Origin: Rhizobiales bacterium CCH3-A5
GTDB lineage: Bacteria; Pseudomonadota; Alphaproteobacteria; Rhizobiales; Beijerinckiaceae
NCBI GenBank assembly: GCA_001556025.1
Contig: LSIB01000163.1
Coordinates: forward strand, 124,001-188,000
DNA length: 64,000 bases
Direction of reading: 5' to 3'
Position numbers and translations under genes: made by a program. Positions 9,827 to 18,799 of this stretch are shown in pieces. Positions within the stretch are counted from its first letter, which is position 1, and every line of letters starts with the position of its first letter. The notes beneath the pieces were generated by a model that was not told the origin of the DNA, ran no database searches, and saw only the letters and a list, made by a program, of their open reading frames with translations.

Positions 9827-10378
9827 ATGAGCGTTTCACCCCTCAAGGCCACACTGCCCGTGACGGATGCGGTTCAGCCCCGCCTGCAGTCCGACCACAT
9901 CCCGTGGCCGCAGAAAACCCCCGCCTCCTGCCCGATCAGCGCCGTGAAGGCCCGCCTGCGCACCGCCGGCCTGCGTCCGACCCGCCAGCGCATGGCGCTG
10001 GGCTGGCTGCTCTTTGCCAAGGGCGACCGCCACGTCTCGGCCGAGATGCTTTATGAGGAGGCGATCCGCGCGCGCGAGCCGCTGTCGCTCGCCACCGTCT
10101 ACAATACGCTGCGCCAGTTCTCGGAAGCCGGACTGTTGCGGCAGGTTTCGGTTTCTGGCCCGAAGACCTTCTTCGACACAAACGTCTCCGAGCACCACCA
10201 CTTCTACAACGAGGAGGACGAGACGGTCGTCGACATTCCCGGCTCGACCATTCAGGTCGCCGGACTCCCCGATGCGCCCGAGGGCATGGAGATCTCCTCG
10301 GTCGAGGTCATCGTCCGCCTGCGCCGCGCTGACGGCGAAGAGACGCAGATGCGCGTGGCCGGGAGCCGGCATTCGTGA
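9827..10378 (+). CDS. irr: iron response regulator Irr (Fur family)
   Basis: A 183-residue Fur-family regulator. The winged helix spans about residues 38-110 (LRTAGLRPTRQRMALGWLLF, SLATVYNTLRQFSEAGLL), followed by the dimerisation domain with the H123-H124-H125 cluster (SEHHHFYNEEDETVVDIPG) that distinguishes Irr from Fur. In rhizobia Irr acts under iron limitation, represses iron-storage and haem genes, and is inactivated or degraded when haem binds. An extended N terminus carries a Cys35-Pro36 pair, a possible haem regulatory motif although not the classic GCPWHD. The stop overlaps the bfd start (GTGA). Confidence 0.93.
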   Translation: MSVSPLKATLPVTDAVQPRLQSDHIPWPQKTPASCPISAVKARLRTAGLRPTRQRMALGWLLFAKGDRHVSAEMLYEEAIRAREPLSLATVYNTLRQFSEAGLLRQVSVSGPKTFFDTNVSEHHHFYNEEDETVVDIPGSTIQVAGLPDAPEGMEISSVEVIVRLRRADGEETQMRVAGSRHS

Positions 10379-10662
10379 TCGTCTGCTCCTGCAACGTCAT
10401 CTCCTGCCGCCAGATCAAGGGCATGATCGGCCCCGACGGCAGCGGCCCGGCGACGGCGGGCGAAGCCTATGACTGCCTCGGCTGCAGCCCCGATTGCGGC
10501 CGCTGCGCCCGCGCCGTGCGCTCGATTCTGGCCGAGGCGCGCGCCGCCTGCGCCAGCCAGTGCGGCTCCTGCGCCAGCCGCGACATCGAATGTGCGGTCC
10601 ATGTCCAGGTCGGCCAGATGATGGACGGCGTCGAGATCGCTGGTGACCGCGCCGCCGCCTGA
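10375..10662 (+). CDS. bfd: bacterioferritin-associated ferredoxin Bfd
   Basis: A 95-residue BFD-type [2Fe-2S] protein. The N terminus MIVCSCNVISCRQI gives the C4-x-C6 pair, and CSPDCGRCARAVRSIL supplies a second CxxC (C41, C44). Family members reduce the mineral core of bacterioferritin so that iron can be released. The gene starts at a GTG overlapping the irr stop, so it is coupled to irr and sits directly before bfr. The C terminus carries extra cysteines (ASQCGSCASRDIEC) not needed for the usual fold. Confidence 0.88.
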   Translation: MIVCSCNVISCRQIKGMIGPDGSGPATAGEAYDCLGCSPDCGRCARAVRSILAEARAACASQCGSCASRDIECAVHVQVGQMMDGVEIAGDRAAA

Positions 10663-10734
10663 CCCCCTCGGCTCCCGCGAGAAAACAGCGCAGCGCCAAA
10701 TTTCTGTCTTTCCTTCTCTCTTATCCAAGCATAC

Positions 10735-10751
10735 ATTAGGATCATTCTAAT
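10735..10751 (+). promoter_or_regulatory. ICE-like Irr operator upstream of bfr
   Basis: ATTAGGATCATTCTAAT is the centre of a larger perfect inverted repeat, TACATTAG-gatcatt-CTAATGTA (10732-10754). It has the same 17-bp geometry as the site in front of irr and departs from TTTAGAAnnnTTCTAAA at three positions. It lies about 20 bp before the bfr start, as expected for repression of iron storage by Irr at low iron. Confidence 0.65.
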
Positions 10752-10774
10752 GTAGAGCCGCGAGGAGAGCCGCC

Positions 10775-11260
10775 ATGAAGGGTGACAAGAAGGTCATCGA
10801 ATATCTCAACCGGGGGCTGCGCTCGGAGCTCACCGCGATCAGCCAGTACTGGCTCCATTACCGGATCCTCGACAATTGGGGTCTCAAGGAGATGGCCAAG
10901 ACCTGGCGCAAGGAATCGATCGAGGAGATGGTCCATGCCGACCGTTTCACCGACCGCATCCTGTTCCTCGAAGGCTTCCCGAACATGCAGACGCTCGACG
11001 CGCTGCGCATCGGCGAGAACGTCAAGGAAGTCATCGAATGCGATCTCAAGGCCGAGATCGAGGCGCGCGCGCTCTATCAGGAAGCGGCGACCTATTGCCG
11101 CGAGGTGATGGACTACCCCTCCGAAGAGCTGTTCCGGGCCCTGATGAAGGACGAGGAAGGCCATATCGACTTCCTCGAGACGCAGCTCGAGCTGATCGGC
11201 CGGATCGGGCTCGAACTCTATACCCAGAAGCATGTCGGCCATCTCGACGAAGGCCACTGA
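10775..11260 (+). CDS. bfr: bacterioferritin
   Basis: A 161-residue 24-mer-forming iron-storage protein. The ferroxidase and haem ligands fall at the standard positions: E18, E51, H54 and the haem-binding M52 (EEMVHADRF), with further ligands in the fourth helix (DEEGHIDFLE). It oxidises Fe(II) and stores Fe(III) in the cytoplasm; the adjacent bfd product would be the reductase partner. The ATG has the ribosome-binding site GAGGAGAG. A strong terminator follows the gene. Confidence 0.97.
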   Translation: MKGDKKVIEYLNRGLRSELTAISQYWLHYRILDNWGLKEMAKTWRKESIEEMVHADRFTDRILFLEGFPNMQTLDALRIGENVKEVIECDLKAEIEARALYQEAATYCREVMDYPSEELFRALMKDEEGHIDFLETQLELIGRIGLELYTQKHVGHLDEGH

Positions 11261-11289
11261 GCCCGCGTCCGCATCGTGTGTCGTATCGA

Positions 11290-11318
11290 CGCCGGACCCG
11301 ACAGGGTCCGGCGTTTTT
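11290..11318 (+). terminator. rho-independent terminator after bfr
   Basis: Perfect 10-bp stem CGCCGGACCC / GGGTCCGGCG with a GACA loop, followed directly by TTTTT. Confidence 0.92.
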
Positions 11319-11328
11319 CGTTTCCCCG

Positions 11329-11362
11329 CCCTCATCCTGGGGGCCGCTCCTCGGGATGAGGG
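11329..11362. repeat. short CCCTCATCCT...GGATGAGGG palindromic repeat
   Basis: CCCTCATCCT at the left and GGGATGAGGG at the right are near reverse complements. This appears to be a short copy of the larger element at 50867-50980. It lies in the gap of about 290 bp between bfr and hemP; the rest of that gap holds the terminator and the candidate hemP operator. Confidence 0.55.
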
Positions 11363-11461
11363 CGGTAGGAATGAGCGCAGTTCCCGGCCGACCGTGCTTA
11401 TGCGATTGACGGCCCCGCCCTGTCGGGACTAAGTCATATGCTGGTCAAGTGGCTGTTTTGA

Positions 11462-11478
11462 TTTGGTTTTATTCCAAA
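11462..11478 (+). promoter_or_regulatory. ICE-like palindrome upstream of hemP
   Basis: TTTGG-TTTTATT-CCAAA is a perfect 5-bp inverted repeat with the same 17-bp span as the irr and bfr sites, but it has a G/C in place of the usual A/T at position 4 of each arm. It lies 70 bp before hemP. Given the neighbouring Irr regulon it may be a weak Irr or HmuP site; this is inference. Confidence 0.4.
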
Positions 11479-11548
11479 CTTCCAACCTCGAGAAGCCGGC
11501 GCTCACGCTGACATCGCCGTTCAGGCATCGCCGCCAGGTTTCTCGTCC

Positions 11549-11731
11549 ATGAATTCCGCAACGCCCCCAGACCCCGCCGCAAGGACGGCTGCGCCATCCG
11601 CCCAGCCGGAGATCCCGGTCGTCGATGTCCGGCAACTGCTCGGCGAGGGCCGCGAGATCGTGCTTATGCATCTGGGCGAGGCCTACCGGCTGCGCATCAC
11701 CGCGCGCGAGCGGCTGATCCTGACCAAATAG
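11549..11731 (+). CDS. hemP: hemin uptake protein HemP/HmuP
   Basis: A 60-residue protein with the HemP signature at the C terminus: VVDVRQLLGEGREIVLMHLGEAYRLRITARERLILTK. The first 22 residues are an Ala/Pro/Thr-rich leader. In rhizobia HmuP is a small co-activator that works with Irr to switch on haem-receptor genes. No haem transporter genes are adjacent in this window. The MOSC gene follows closely and may be co-transcribed. Confidence 0.88.
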   Translation: MNSATPPDPAARTAAPSAQPEIPVVDVRQLLGEGREIVLMHLGEAYRLRITARERLILTK

Positions 11732-11755
11732 ACGGCTCGCCAGAACGGCCCTGTC

Positions 11756-12340
11756 ATGGCAGAAGCCGCGCATGGCGGGCGGATGCGGGATCGATTCATG
11801 ACGGCACAGATTGTTTCGGTGAGCCGCGCAGCCAGCCATGGCTTCAGCAAGCCCGTCTGTGCGGAGATCCGCCTTTTGGCGGGCTTGGGCGTCGAAGGCG
11901 ACGCCCATTGCGGCGAGACCGTGAAGCACCGCTCGCGCGTCAAAGTCGACCCGACGCAAGCCAATCTGCGGCAGGTCCATCTGCTCCAGTCGGAATTGTT
12001 CGCGGAACTCGCCGCCCGCGGCATCGCGATCGGTCCCGGCGAGATGGGCGAGAACGTCCTGACGCGAGGCATCGACCTTCTGGCCCTGCCGACGGGCGCA
12101 CGGCTTCGTCTGGGCGACGAGGCGCTGGTCGAGGTCACCGGGCTCCGCAACCCCTGTCACCAGATCGAGGATTTCCGGCCGGGCCTGCTCGCTGCCGTGC
12201 TCGGGCGCGCTGCGGATGGCAGGCTCGTCCGCAAGGCCGGCGTGATGGCGATCGTGCTGGAAGGCGGCCCGGTGCGGCCGGGCGACGCGATTGGCGTGAC
12301 GCTGCCGGCACAGCCGCACCGGATGCTGGAGCGCGTCTGA
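11756..12340 (+). CDS. MOSC domain-containing protein
   Basis: A 194-residue single-domain MOSC protein, a family related to the C-terminal domain of molybdenum cofactor sulfurase. Seen are the start of the fold (QIVSVSRAASHGFSKP), GLGVEGDAH, GPGEMGENVLTRGIDL and the conserved cysteine in TGLRNPCHQIEDF. The substrate of stand-alone MOSC proteins is mostly unknown; binding or transfer of sulfur or a metal-sulfur group is proposed for the family. An ATG at 11798 matches the family start better than the upstream ATG used here; neither has a convincing ribosome-binding site. Confidence 0.85.
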   Translation: MAEAAHGGRMRDRFMTAQIVSVSRAASHGFSKPVCAEIRLLAGLGVEGDAHCGETVKHRSRVKVDPTQANLRQVHLLQSELFAELAARGIAIGPGEMGENVLTRGIDLLALPTGARLRLGDEALVEVTGLRNPCHQIEDFRPGLLAAVLGRAADGRLVRKAGVMAIVLEGGPVRPGDAIGVTLPAQPHRMLERV

Positions 12341-12352
12341 GAGACACCAGAC

Positions 12353-12376
12353 AAAAGACCCGCCTTGCGACGGGTC
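12353..12376 (-). terminator. terminator for the cold-shock gene
   Basis: On the minus strand the stem GACCCG / CGGGTC encloses the loop TCGCAAGG and is followed by TTTTGTCT. It lies about 30 bp past the stop of the two-domain cold-shock gene. On the plus strand no T-run follows, so it mainly serves the minus-strand gene. Confidence 0.75.
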
Positions 12377-12404
12377 GATGCTTTCTCAGACCGGCGCGCC
12401 GGTA

Positions 12405-13076
12405 TCAGACATAGCTGACATCGGCCGCCTCGGGGCCCTTCTTGCCGGCGCGGATCGAGAAGCGCACGCGCTGACCGTCCATCGGCGGCTGCAGGCCGGA
12501 GCGGCTCAGCGAGGAGACGTGCAGGAACACGTCGGGCCCGCCCTTGTCGGGCGCGATGAAGCCGAAGCCGCGCTCGGAATTGAAGAACTTGACCGCGCCG
12601 TCATAGGGGCCGTCCATCGGCCCGCTGTCGCGGCCGGAAAAACCGCCGCCGCGCTCGCCGCGATCGTAACCGCTACCACCGCCATAGCCGCCCCGGTCGC
12701 CGCCACCATAGCCGCGATCGCCGCCATATCCGCCGCCGCCGAAATCATCGCGCGGCGGACGGGGCGAGAACGGGCGCGGCGCGCGGTCGCCGCGCGGCGC
12801 GGGCGCCTGCGCGGTCGAGGCGTCGATCTCGTGGACCGTGACGACCTGCAGGCCGCGCCGGCCCTCGCCGAGATCGGCGATGATGGTGGCGCCGGGCTGG
12901 AGAGCCTGCTGGTCGAGCGGGCCAAGCGCGGAAATGTGCAGGAAGACGTCGCCCGAGCCGTCGGCTGGCGAGGCGAAACCGAACCCCTTTTCGGGGTCGA
13001 ACCATTTGACCTTGGCTTCGATGTTTTCGTGCGTGACGAAGGGCTGGGCGGAGGAAGGCGGGCGACGATCGTACAT
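12405..13076 (-). CDS. two-domain cold-shock protein
   Basis: A 223-residue protein with two cold-shock domains, at about residues 19-84 and 157-223. Each has RNP1 (KGFGFA at 30-35, RGFGFI at 169-174) and RNP2 (VFLHIS at 44-49, VFLHVS at 183-188). They are joined by a linker of about 70 residues that turns into a Gly/Tyr/Arg/Asp-rich repeat (GYGGGDRGGYGGG), likely disordered and RNA-binding. Tandem CSD proteins are typical of alphaproteobacteria and bind single-stranded nucleic acid. The gene is monocistronic and ends in a terminator. Confidence 0.92.
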   Translation of the reverse strand: MYDRRPPSSAQPFVTHENIEAKVKWFDPEKGFGFASPADGSGDVFLHISALGPLDQQALQPGATIIADLGEGRRGLQVVTVHEIDASTAQAPAPRGDRAPRPFSPRPPRDDFGGGGYGGDRGYGGGDRGGYGGGSGYDRGERGGGFSGRDSGPMDGPYDGAVKFFNSERGFGFIAPDKGGPDVFLHVSSLSRSGLQPPMDGQRVRFSIRAGKKGPEAADVSYV

Positions 13077-13191
13077 GGAGCTTCAGGAGTGCGGTGATCG
13101 GGAGCACGCAATCTAGCGCAAGCCCGCCGTTCCGTCATCGGGGGCGCGGCAGGAAATTATCCGGCCGCCATGGCGGCCCGGTCGCGCTTCG

Positions 13192-13899
13192 TCAGGCCTG
13201 CCCGGCCGGCTCGTCGCAGCGGATCATCTGGACTTTCCGCGGCATTTCGCCGACGGCGGGCAGGAACTGCCCGCTGACCGGATCGAGCAGCATCAGCACA
13301 CCGGTTGCGACCGCGAAATAGGCCCCGTGCAGTTGCAGCCGGCCCTTGCTTTCGAGAATCTGGACGCATGGGAAGGTGCGCAGATTGGCGAGCGATTGCT
13401 GGATGGAAGCAAAGGCCAGGCGCTCGACATAGGTGTCGAGATCCTCGTTGCGGCCGCGCCCGCCGGTGCGCTGGGCGGCCGGGCCGATCAGCGTGATCCA
13501 CTGTCCGATGAAGTCGCCCGAAGAGAGCGGCCCCTGCGCATCGTCGGCGAAGGCGCGGATGCCGCCGCAGCGGCCATGGCCGAGCACCACGATATGCTCC
13601 ACTTTCAGCGCCTGTACGGCGTATTCCAGCGCGGCCGAGGTGCCGTGAAGGCCGTCATCGGGCGAGAAGGGCGGCACCAGATTGGCGACGTTGCGCGCGA
13701 CGAACATCTCGCCCGGCCGGGCATCGAAGATGATCTCGGGCGAGACGCGCGAGTCGCAGCAGCCGATCAGCATGATCTTCGGCGTCTGCCCGTCGGCGAG
13801 TTCCTCGTAGCGGCTCTTCTCGCGGTCGAAGCGGTCGTCGAGGAAAGCGCGGTAGCCTTCGGTCAGGCGCGCGGGGAACGGAGCGGCTGGGTTGTCCAT
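13192..13899 (-). CDS. beta-class carbonic anhydrase
   Basis: A 235-residue beta carbonic anhydrase that interconverts CO2 and bicarbonate. The zinc ligands are C48 (in CCDSR), H108 and C111 (in LGHGRCGG), with the D49-R51 dyad present. Length and the YGAYFAVATGVL-type C-terminal region fit the usual bacterial enzyme. No signal peptide is seen, so it is cytoplasmic. It is transcribed on the minus strand after the YggT gene, with a 65-bp gap, and may share its transcript. Confidence 0.95.
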   Translation of the reverse strand: MDNPAAPFPARLTEGYRAFLDDRFDREKSRYEELADGQTPKIMLIGCCDSRVSPEIIFDARPGEMFVARNVANLVPPFSPDDGLHGTSAALEYAVQALKVEHIVVLGHGRCGGIRAFADDAQGPLSSGDFIGQWITLIGPAAQRTGGRGRNEDLDTYVERLAFASIQQSLANLRTFPCVQILESKGRLQLHGAYFAVATGVLMLLDPVSGQFLPAVGEMPRKVQMIRCDEPAGQA

Positions 13900-13964
13900 G
13901 GGCTTATCTCCAACAGGAGCCGCGCATGATCGTCAAGCCTTTGCCGTGCCCCTGGCGGCCACGC

Positions 13965-14255
13965 TCAGAACACGTTGGGGTAGATGTAGCGCGTGATCAC
14001 GCTCTGCACGAAGAAGATCAGCAGCAGCAGGATGATCGGCGAAATGTCGATGCCGCCGAGATTGGGCAGCATGTTGCGGATCGGCCTCAGCGCAGGTTCG
14101 GTGATGCGATAGAGCAGATCCCAGACGGTCGAGACGAACTGGTTGCGGGTATTGACCACGTTGAAGGCGATCAGCCAGCTTAGGATGGCGGATGCGATCA
14201 GGATCCAGACATAGAGCTGCAAGGCGAGCATCACCACATCAAGAACGGACCGCAT
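13965..14255 (-). CDS. YggT family membrane protein
   Basis: A 96-residue protein with two hydrophobic helices (about residues 5-28 and 65-85) and the YggT signature [27 protein letters not shown]. The family is linked to osmotic stress and, in other bacteria, to division or cell-shape loci; the molecular role is unknown. Confidence 0.93.
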   Translation of the reverse strand: MRSVLDVVMLALQLYVWILIASAILSWLIAFNVVNTRNQFVSTVWDLLYRITEPALRPIRNMLPNLGGIDISPIILLLLIFFVQSVITRYIYPNVF

Positions 14256-14370
14256 CGATATCCCTCATTTCATGGATTTTCCGGCCCGGACGACGCCCCG
14301 GCCGCGCTCCGCCAAAATGCCGCGAGCGATTGACATTCACGCGACGCACGGCCTAGAAGGCCAGCGCCTT

Positions 14371-14984
<614 letters not shown>

Positions 14985-16043
14985 ATGTCCATGTTCAAGA
15001 ACCTGATCACGACCGCCGCCATCATCGGCGCCCTGACCCTGTCGGCGCAGGGCGCGCTGGCCCAGAACAAGCTGGAACTCAACATGGCGACGCCCTGGGC
15101 GGGCGGCCACTGGCTCGACATCGGCGCCAAGAAATACGCCGAGAACGTCGAGCGGATGACCGAGGGCCGCATCAAGATCAACGTCTTCCCGGCCGGCGCG
15201 CTCGGCCCGGCGCTGAAGGTGACGGAGACGGTGCAGAAGGGCGTCGCCGATATGGGCCACTCCTGGCCGGGCTATGACTGGGCGATCGACCGCACGGGGG
15301 CGATCTTCTCGGGCTGGTCGGCGGGGCCCAATCCCGAAGAGATGATGATGTGGCTCTATAATGGCGGCGGCGCCGATCTGTGGAAGCAGTGGCGCAAGGA
15401 GAAGTTCGACGTCGTCGCCTTCCCCTGCGGCGTGCTGGAGACCGAGTTCTTCATGCATTCGCACAAGCCGATCCGCACCGCCGACGACATGAAGGGCCTC
15501 AAGCTGCGGACCTCGTCCTCCTGGGCCGAGATCGCGCCGATGCTGGGCGCCTCCACGGTCGTGCTGCCGGGCTCGGAGGTCTTCAGCGCGCTGGAGCGCA
15601 AGGTCGTCGACGCGATCGAATGGGGCGGGCCGGGCAGCAACCTGTCGGAAGGTTTCCACAAGGTCGCGAAATACGTCATCATGCCGGGCCTGCATGCGCC
15701 CTCGGGCGCGCATGACTGCGTCTTCAACAACGCCACCTGGGCCAAGATCGGCGACAAGGACAAGGCGCTGCTCGAAATGGCCGGCCGCCTGACCGTGCTC
15801 GACACCTATCTCGGCTACGCCAAGAGCGACCTCGACGCCTATAAGCAGATCAAGGCGTCCAACATCGAGGTGATCCAGGTCGATCCGGGCCTCACCGCCG
15901 CCGTCGTCAAGGCGTCCGGCGAATGGGCCGAGAAGCAGGCCGCCGCCAACCCCTGGTTCAAGAAGGCCTATGACAGCCAGAAGGCCTTCATGGCGAGCGT
16001 CAAGCCGATGGCCGAGTTCCGCTTCGCCACCGGCACCCGCTGA
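14985..16043 (+). CDS. TRAP transporter substrate-binding protein (DctP family)
   Basis: A 352-residue periplasmic binding protein. A signal peptide covers about residues 1-26 (KNLITTAAIIGALTLSAQGALAQ). The TRAP signatures are visible: an Arg in GLKLRTSSSWAEI that normally binds the ligand carboxylate, and the segment DAIEWGGPGSNLSEGFHKVAKY typical of the subgroup that takes 2-oxo acids or similar monocarboxylates. The ATG follows AGGAAGAGGAACC. It heads an operon with both membrane subunits and four putative catabolic genes, so the ligand is probably a small organic or sugar acid used as a carbon source. Confidence 0.93.
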   Translation: MSMFKNLITTAAIIGALTLSAQGALAQNKLELNMATPWAGGHWLDIGAKKYAENVERMTEGRIKINVFPAGALGPALKVTETVQKGVADMGHSWPGYDWAIDRTGAIFSGWSAGPNPEEMMMWLYNGGGADLWKQWRKEKFDVVAFPCGVLETEFFMHSHKPIRTADDMKGLKLRTSSSWAEIAPMLGASTVVLPGSEVFSALERKVVDAIEWGGPGSNLSEGFHKVAKYVIMPGLHAPSGAHDCVFNNATWAKIGDKDKALLEMAGRLTVLDTYLGYAKSDLDAYKQIKASNIEVIQVDPGLTAAVVKASGEWAEKQAAANPWFKKAYDSQKAFMASVKPMAEFRFATGTR

Positions 16044-16107
16044 TCGTTCCGGGCCGGCAGACGCTCGCAGCCACGCCGGCCCGACCACCCTCCGACCGGG
16101 ATCGTCC

Positions 16108-16650
16108 ATGCCCATCGTCAGATTCATCGGCCATCTCTCGCTCTGGTCGGGCCGGCTGGGCGCGCTCGTCGTCCTGCCGCTCGTCCTCGCCATGGTCTTC
16201 GAGGTCGTCAGCCGCTACGCCTTCTCCGCGCCGACGGCATGGGCCTTCGAGCTCAGCTACATGATGATGGGCACGATCTTCCTGATGGGCCTGTCCTACG
16301 CCGTGCTGACGGACCAGCACGTCAACGTCGACTTCATCCATCAGGTGCTGCCGCGGCGCGCCATCGCCGCGATCGACGCGGTCGGCTACATCCTGATGGC
16401 CGGCATGCTGGCCTGGCTGACCAATGTGCTGGTCGCCAATGCGGCCGGCGTCTTCCGGACCGGCGAGGGCTCGGGCCTCTCGGCCTGGAACCCGCCGATC
16501 TGGCCCTATCGCATCGTCTACGCGCTCGGCTTCGGGCTGTTTGCGCTGCAATGCCTCGCAAAGGCGCTCGAGAACCTGATGGTGCTCTTCGGCCGGATGC
16601 CGGATCGGCCGCAGATTGGCGGGCAAGAGACGCAAGGGGCCGCCCGATGA
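16108..16650 (+). CDS. TRAP transporter small permease (DctQ family)
   Basis: A 180-residue protein with four predicted membrane helices (about 12-35, 48-70, 88-110, 132-155) and the DctQ pattern FEVVSRYAFSAPTAWAFELSY. It is the small membrane subunit that pairs with DctM in sodium-driven uptake. The stop overlaps the DctM start in ATGA. The start at the ATG of MPIVRFIGHLSLWSG gives the normal length; a longer frame upstream is shadow sequence. Confidence 0.93.
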   Translation: MPIVRFIGHLSLWSGRLGALVVLPLVLAMVFEVVSRYAFSAPTAWAFELSYMMMGTIFLMGLSYAVLTDQHVNVDFIHQVLPRRAIAAIDAVGYILMAGMLAWLTNVLVANAAGVFRTGEGSGLSAWNPPIWPYRIVYALGFGLFALQCLAKALENLMVLFGRMPDRPQIGGQETQGAAR

Positions 16651-17963
16651 CAGCCCAGACCGTCCTGTGGATGTTCCCGGTCCTGCTGGGCCTGATCTTC
16701 CTCGGCTTCCCCGTCGCCTTCTCGATGATGATCGCGGCGCTCGGCTTCGGCCTGCTGCGCTTCGGCGGCACGCTCGTCCACCAGTTCGCCCAGCGGGTCG
16801 ACGACCTCGCCACAAACTACGTGCTGGGCGCGATCCCGCTCTTCATCTTCATGGGCTCGATCCTGGAGCGCGCCGGCATCGCCGAGAAGCTGTTCGACGC
16901 GCTCTATATGTGGACGCGCCGGCTGCCGGGCGGGCTCGCCGTCGCGGCGCTGCTGATGTGCACGATCTTCGCCGCCGCGAGCGGCGTCGTCGGGGCCACC
17001 GAGACGCTGGTCGGCATGCTCGCCATCCCCGCCATGACCAAGCGCCGTTACGACAACTCCCTGATCGCCGGCACCATCTGCGGCGGCGGTTCACTGGGCA
17101 CCATCATCCCGCCCTCGGTCCCGGTCGTGGTGCTGGCGCCGATCGCGGCGATGTCGATCGGAGACCTGCTCGCCGGCATCCTGCTGCCCGGCCTGCTGAT
17201 GTCGACCCTTTTCATCGTCTATATCCTGATCATCTGCACGCTCCGGCCCGCGCTCGCCCCGCCCGAGACCGAGCCCGATCCGCGCAGCCTGGCCGAGAAG
17301 ATCAGGTTCACGCTGATCGCGCTGATTCCGCCGGCCTTCCTGATCTTCACCGTGCTCGGCACTCTGTTCATGGGGCTGGCCACGCCGACGGAAGCCGCCG
17401 CCTGCGGCTCGCTCGGCGTGCTGCTGCTGGCGGTCACCTACCGCCGGATGAGCTGGAGCCTGCTGTTCCAGGCCGCACTGCAGACCGTCTCGCTGACCGC
17501 GATGATCCTGGCGATCATTCTCGCCGGCGGCATGTTCTCGGGCGTCTTCTTCGCCTCGGGCGGCATGAGCGCGACCAAGGCGGTGCTCGACGCCTTCGGC
17601 CTCTCGCCCTGGTCGGTGATCGCGATCATCCTCTTCGTCGCGTTTATCCTGGGCTTCCTGATCGATTCGATCTCGATCATCCTGATCATCGTGCCGATCG
17701 CGATCCCGCTGGTGAAGAGCTTCGGAATCGACCCGCTCTGGTTCGCGGTGGTGCTGCTGGTGATCCTGCAGACGGCCTATCTGACGCCGCCCATGGCCCC
17801 GTCGATCTTCTACCTGAAGGCGATCGCGCCGCCGACGATGAAGCTCAAGCACATGTATTGGGGCGTCATCCCCTTCATCTGCTGCCAGTTGGTCGTGCTC
17901 GCCTTGCTGATCGCCTTCCCGGGGCTGGCGACATGGATGCCCAAGGTCATGTATGGCAACTGA
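16647..17963 (+). CDS. TRAP transporter large permease (DctM family)
   Basis: A 438-residue protein with about 12 hydrophobic segments, the channel-forming subunit. Seen are GFPVAFSMM near the N terminus, AASGVVGATETLVGMLAIPAM, the loop GGGSLGTIIPPSVPVVV, and the repeat-2 counterpart TPPMAPSIFYLKAIAPP. Spacing to the next gene (36 bp) and strand are consistent with one operon with the downstream dehydrogenases. Confidence 0.95.
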   Translation: MTAQTVLWMFPVLLGLIFLGFPVAFSMMIAALGFGLLRFGGTLVHQFAQRVDDLATNYVLGAIPLFIFMGSILERAGIAEKLFDALYMWTRRLPGGLAVAALLMCTIFAAASGVVGATETLVGMLAIPAMTKRRYDNSLIAGTICGGGSLGTIIPPSVPVVVLAPIAAMSIGDLLAGILLPGLLMSTLFIVYILIICTLRPALAPPETEPDPRSLAEKIRFTLIALIPPAFLIFTVLGTLFMGLATPTEAAACGSLGVLLLAVTYRRMSWSLLFQAALQTVSLTAMILAIILAGGMFSGVFFASGGMSATKAVLDAFGLSPWSVIAIILFVAFILGFLIDSISIILIIVPIAIPLVKSFGIDPLWFAVVLLVILQTAYLTPPMAPSIFYLKAIAPPTMKLKHMYWGVIPFICCQLVVLALLIAFPGLATWMPKVMYGN

Positions 17964-17999
17964 CCGAATCTGGACGATGGCGGACACCGGACGGACGAC

Positions 18000-18785
18000 A
18001 TGAAACTGGCAGGCAAGGTCGCGATCGTCACCGGGGCGGGCTCCGGCATCGGGCATGAGGCGGCGAAGCTGTTTTCGGCGCAGGGCGCGACCGTCGTCGT
18101 CGCCGACCGCAACGGGGCGGCGGCGCAATTCGTCGCCGCCGAAATCGCGGCGGCCGGCGGCAAGGCGACGGCCTTCACCGTCGATGTCGCATGCGAGGGC
18201 GAGGTCGCGGCGATGGTCGAGGCCACGGTTTCCGCCCATGGCCGGCTCGACATTCTCGTCAACAACGCCGGCTTCGGCTTCGCCGGAACCGTGGTCTCGA
18301 CCTCGGAGGCGGAGTGGGACGCGCTGATGGCGGTCAACGTCAAGGGCGTCTTCTTCGGCTGCAAGCACGCCATTCCGGTCATGGAGCGGCAGGGCGGCGG
18401 CGCGATCGTCAACACGGCGTCGGCCGCGGCCAATATCGGCATCCACGACCGCGCGGCCTATGTCGCCTCCAAGGGCGCGGTGGCGGCGCTGACGCGGGCC
18501 ATGGCGATCGACCATGTCGATGCGAATATCCGCATCAACGCGGTCGCGCCGGGCACGATCGAATCGCCCTATTTCACCGAAATCCTGAACAGGCCCGGCG
18601 CGGATGAACTGCGGCGCGGGCTGGAGGAACGCCAGGCGATGGGGCGGATGGGCCGCCCGGTCGAGATCGCGCAGGCGATGCTCTGGCTCGCCAGCGACGA
18701 CGCCTCCTTCTGCACCGGCACGGTGATGGTCGTCGATGGCGGCTGGACCGCGCAGGGCGACCGCAAGGCCAAAAACAAGAACTGA
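18000..18785 (+). CDS. short-chain dehydrogenase/reductase
   Basis: A 261-residue classical SDR. The cofactor motif TGAGSGIG is at residues 12-19, NNAGFGF near 90, the catalytic Ser in NTASAAA and Tyr-x-x-x-Lys in AAYVASKGA; the VVDGGWTAQGD end is typical. The Asp after the second strand (VVADRN) suggests NAD(H) preference. It probably oxidises a hydroxy acid or sugar acid imported by the TRAP system encoded just upstream; the exact substrate cannot be read from the sequence. Confidence 0.93.
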   Translation: MKLAGKVAIVTGAGSGIGHEAAKLFSAQGATVVVADRNGAAAQFVAAEIAAAGGKATAFTVDVACEGEVAAMVEATVSAHGRLDILVNNAGFGFAGTVVSTSEAEWDALMAVNVKGVFFGCKHAIPVMERQGGGAIVNTASAAANIGIHDRAAYVASKGAVAALTRAMAIDHVDANIRINAVAPGTIESPYFTEILNRPGADELRRGLEERQAMGRMGRPVEIAQAMLWLASDDASFCTGTVMVVDGGWTAQGDRKAKNKN

Positions 18786-18799
18786 CGAGGATAAGCGTG

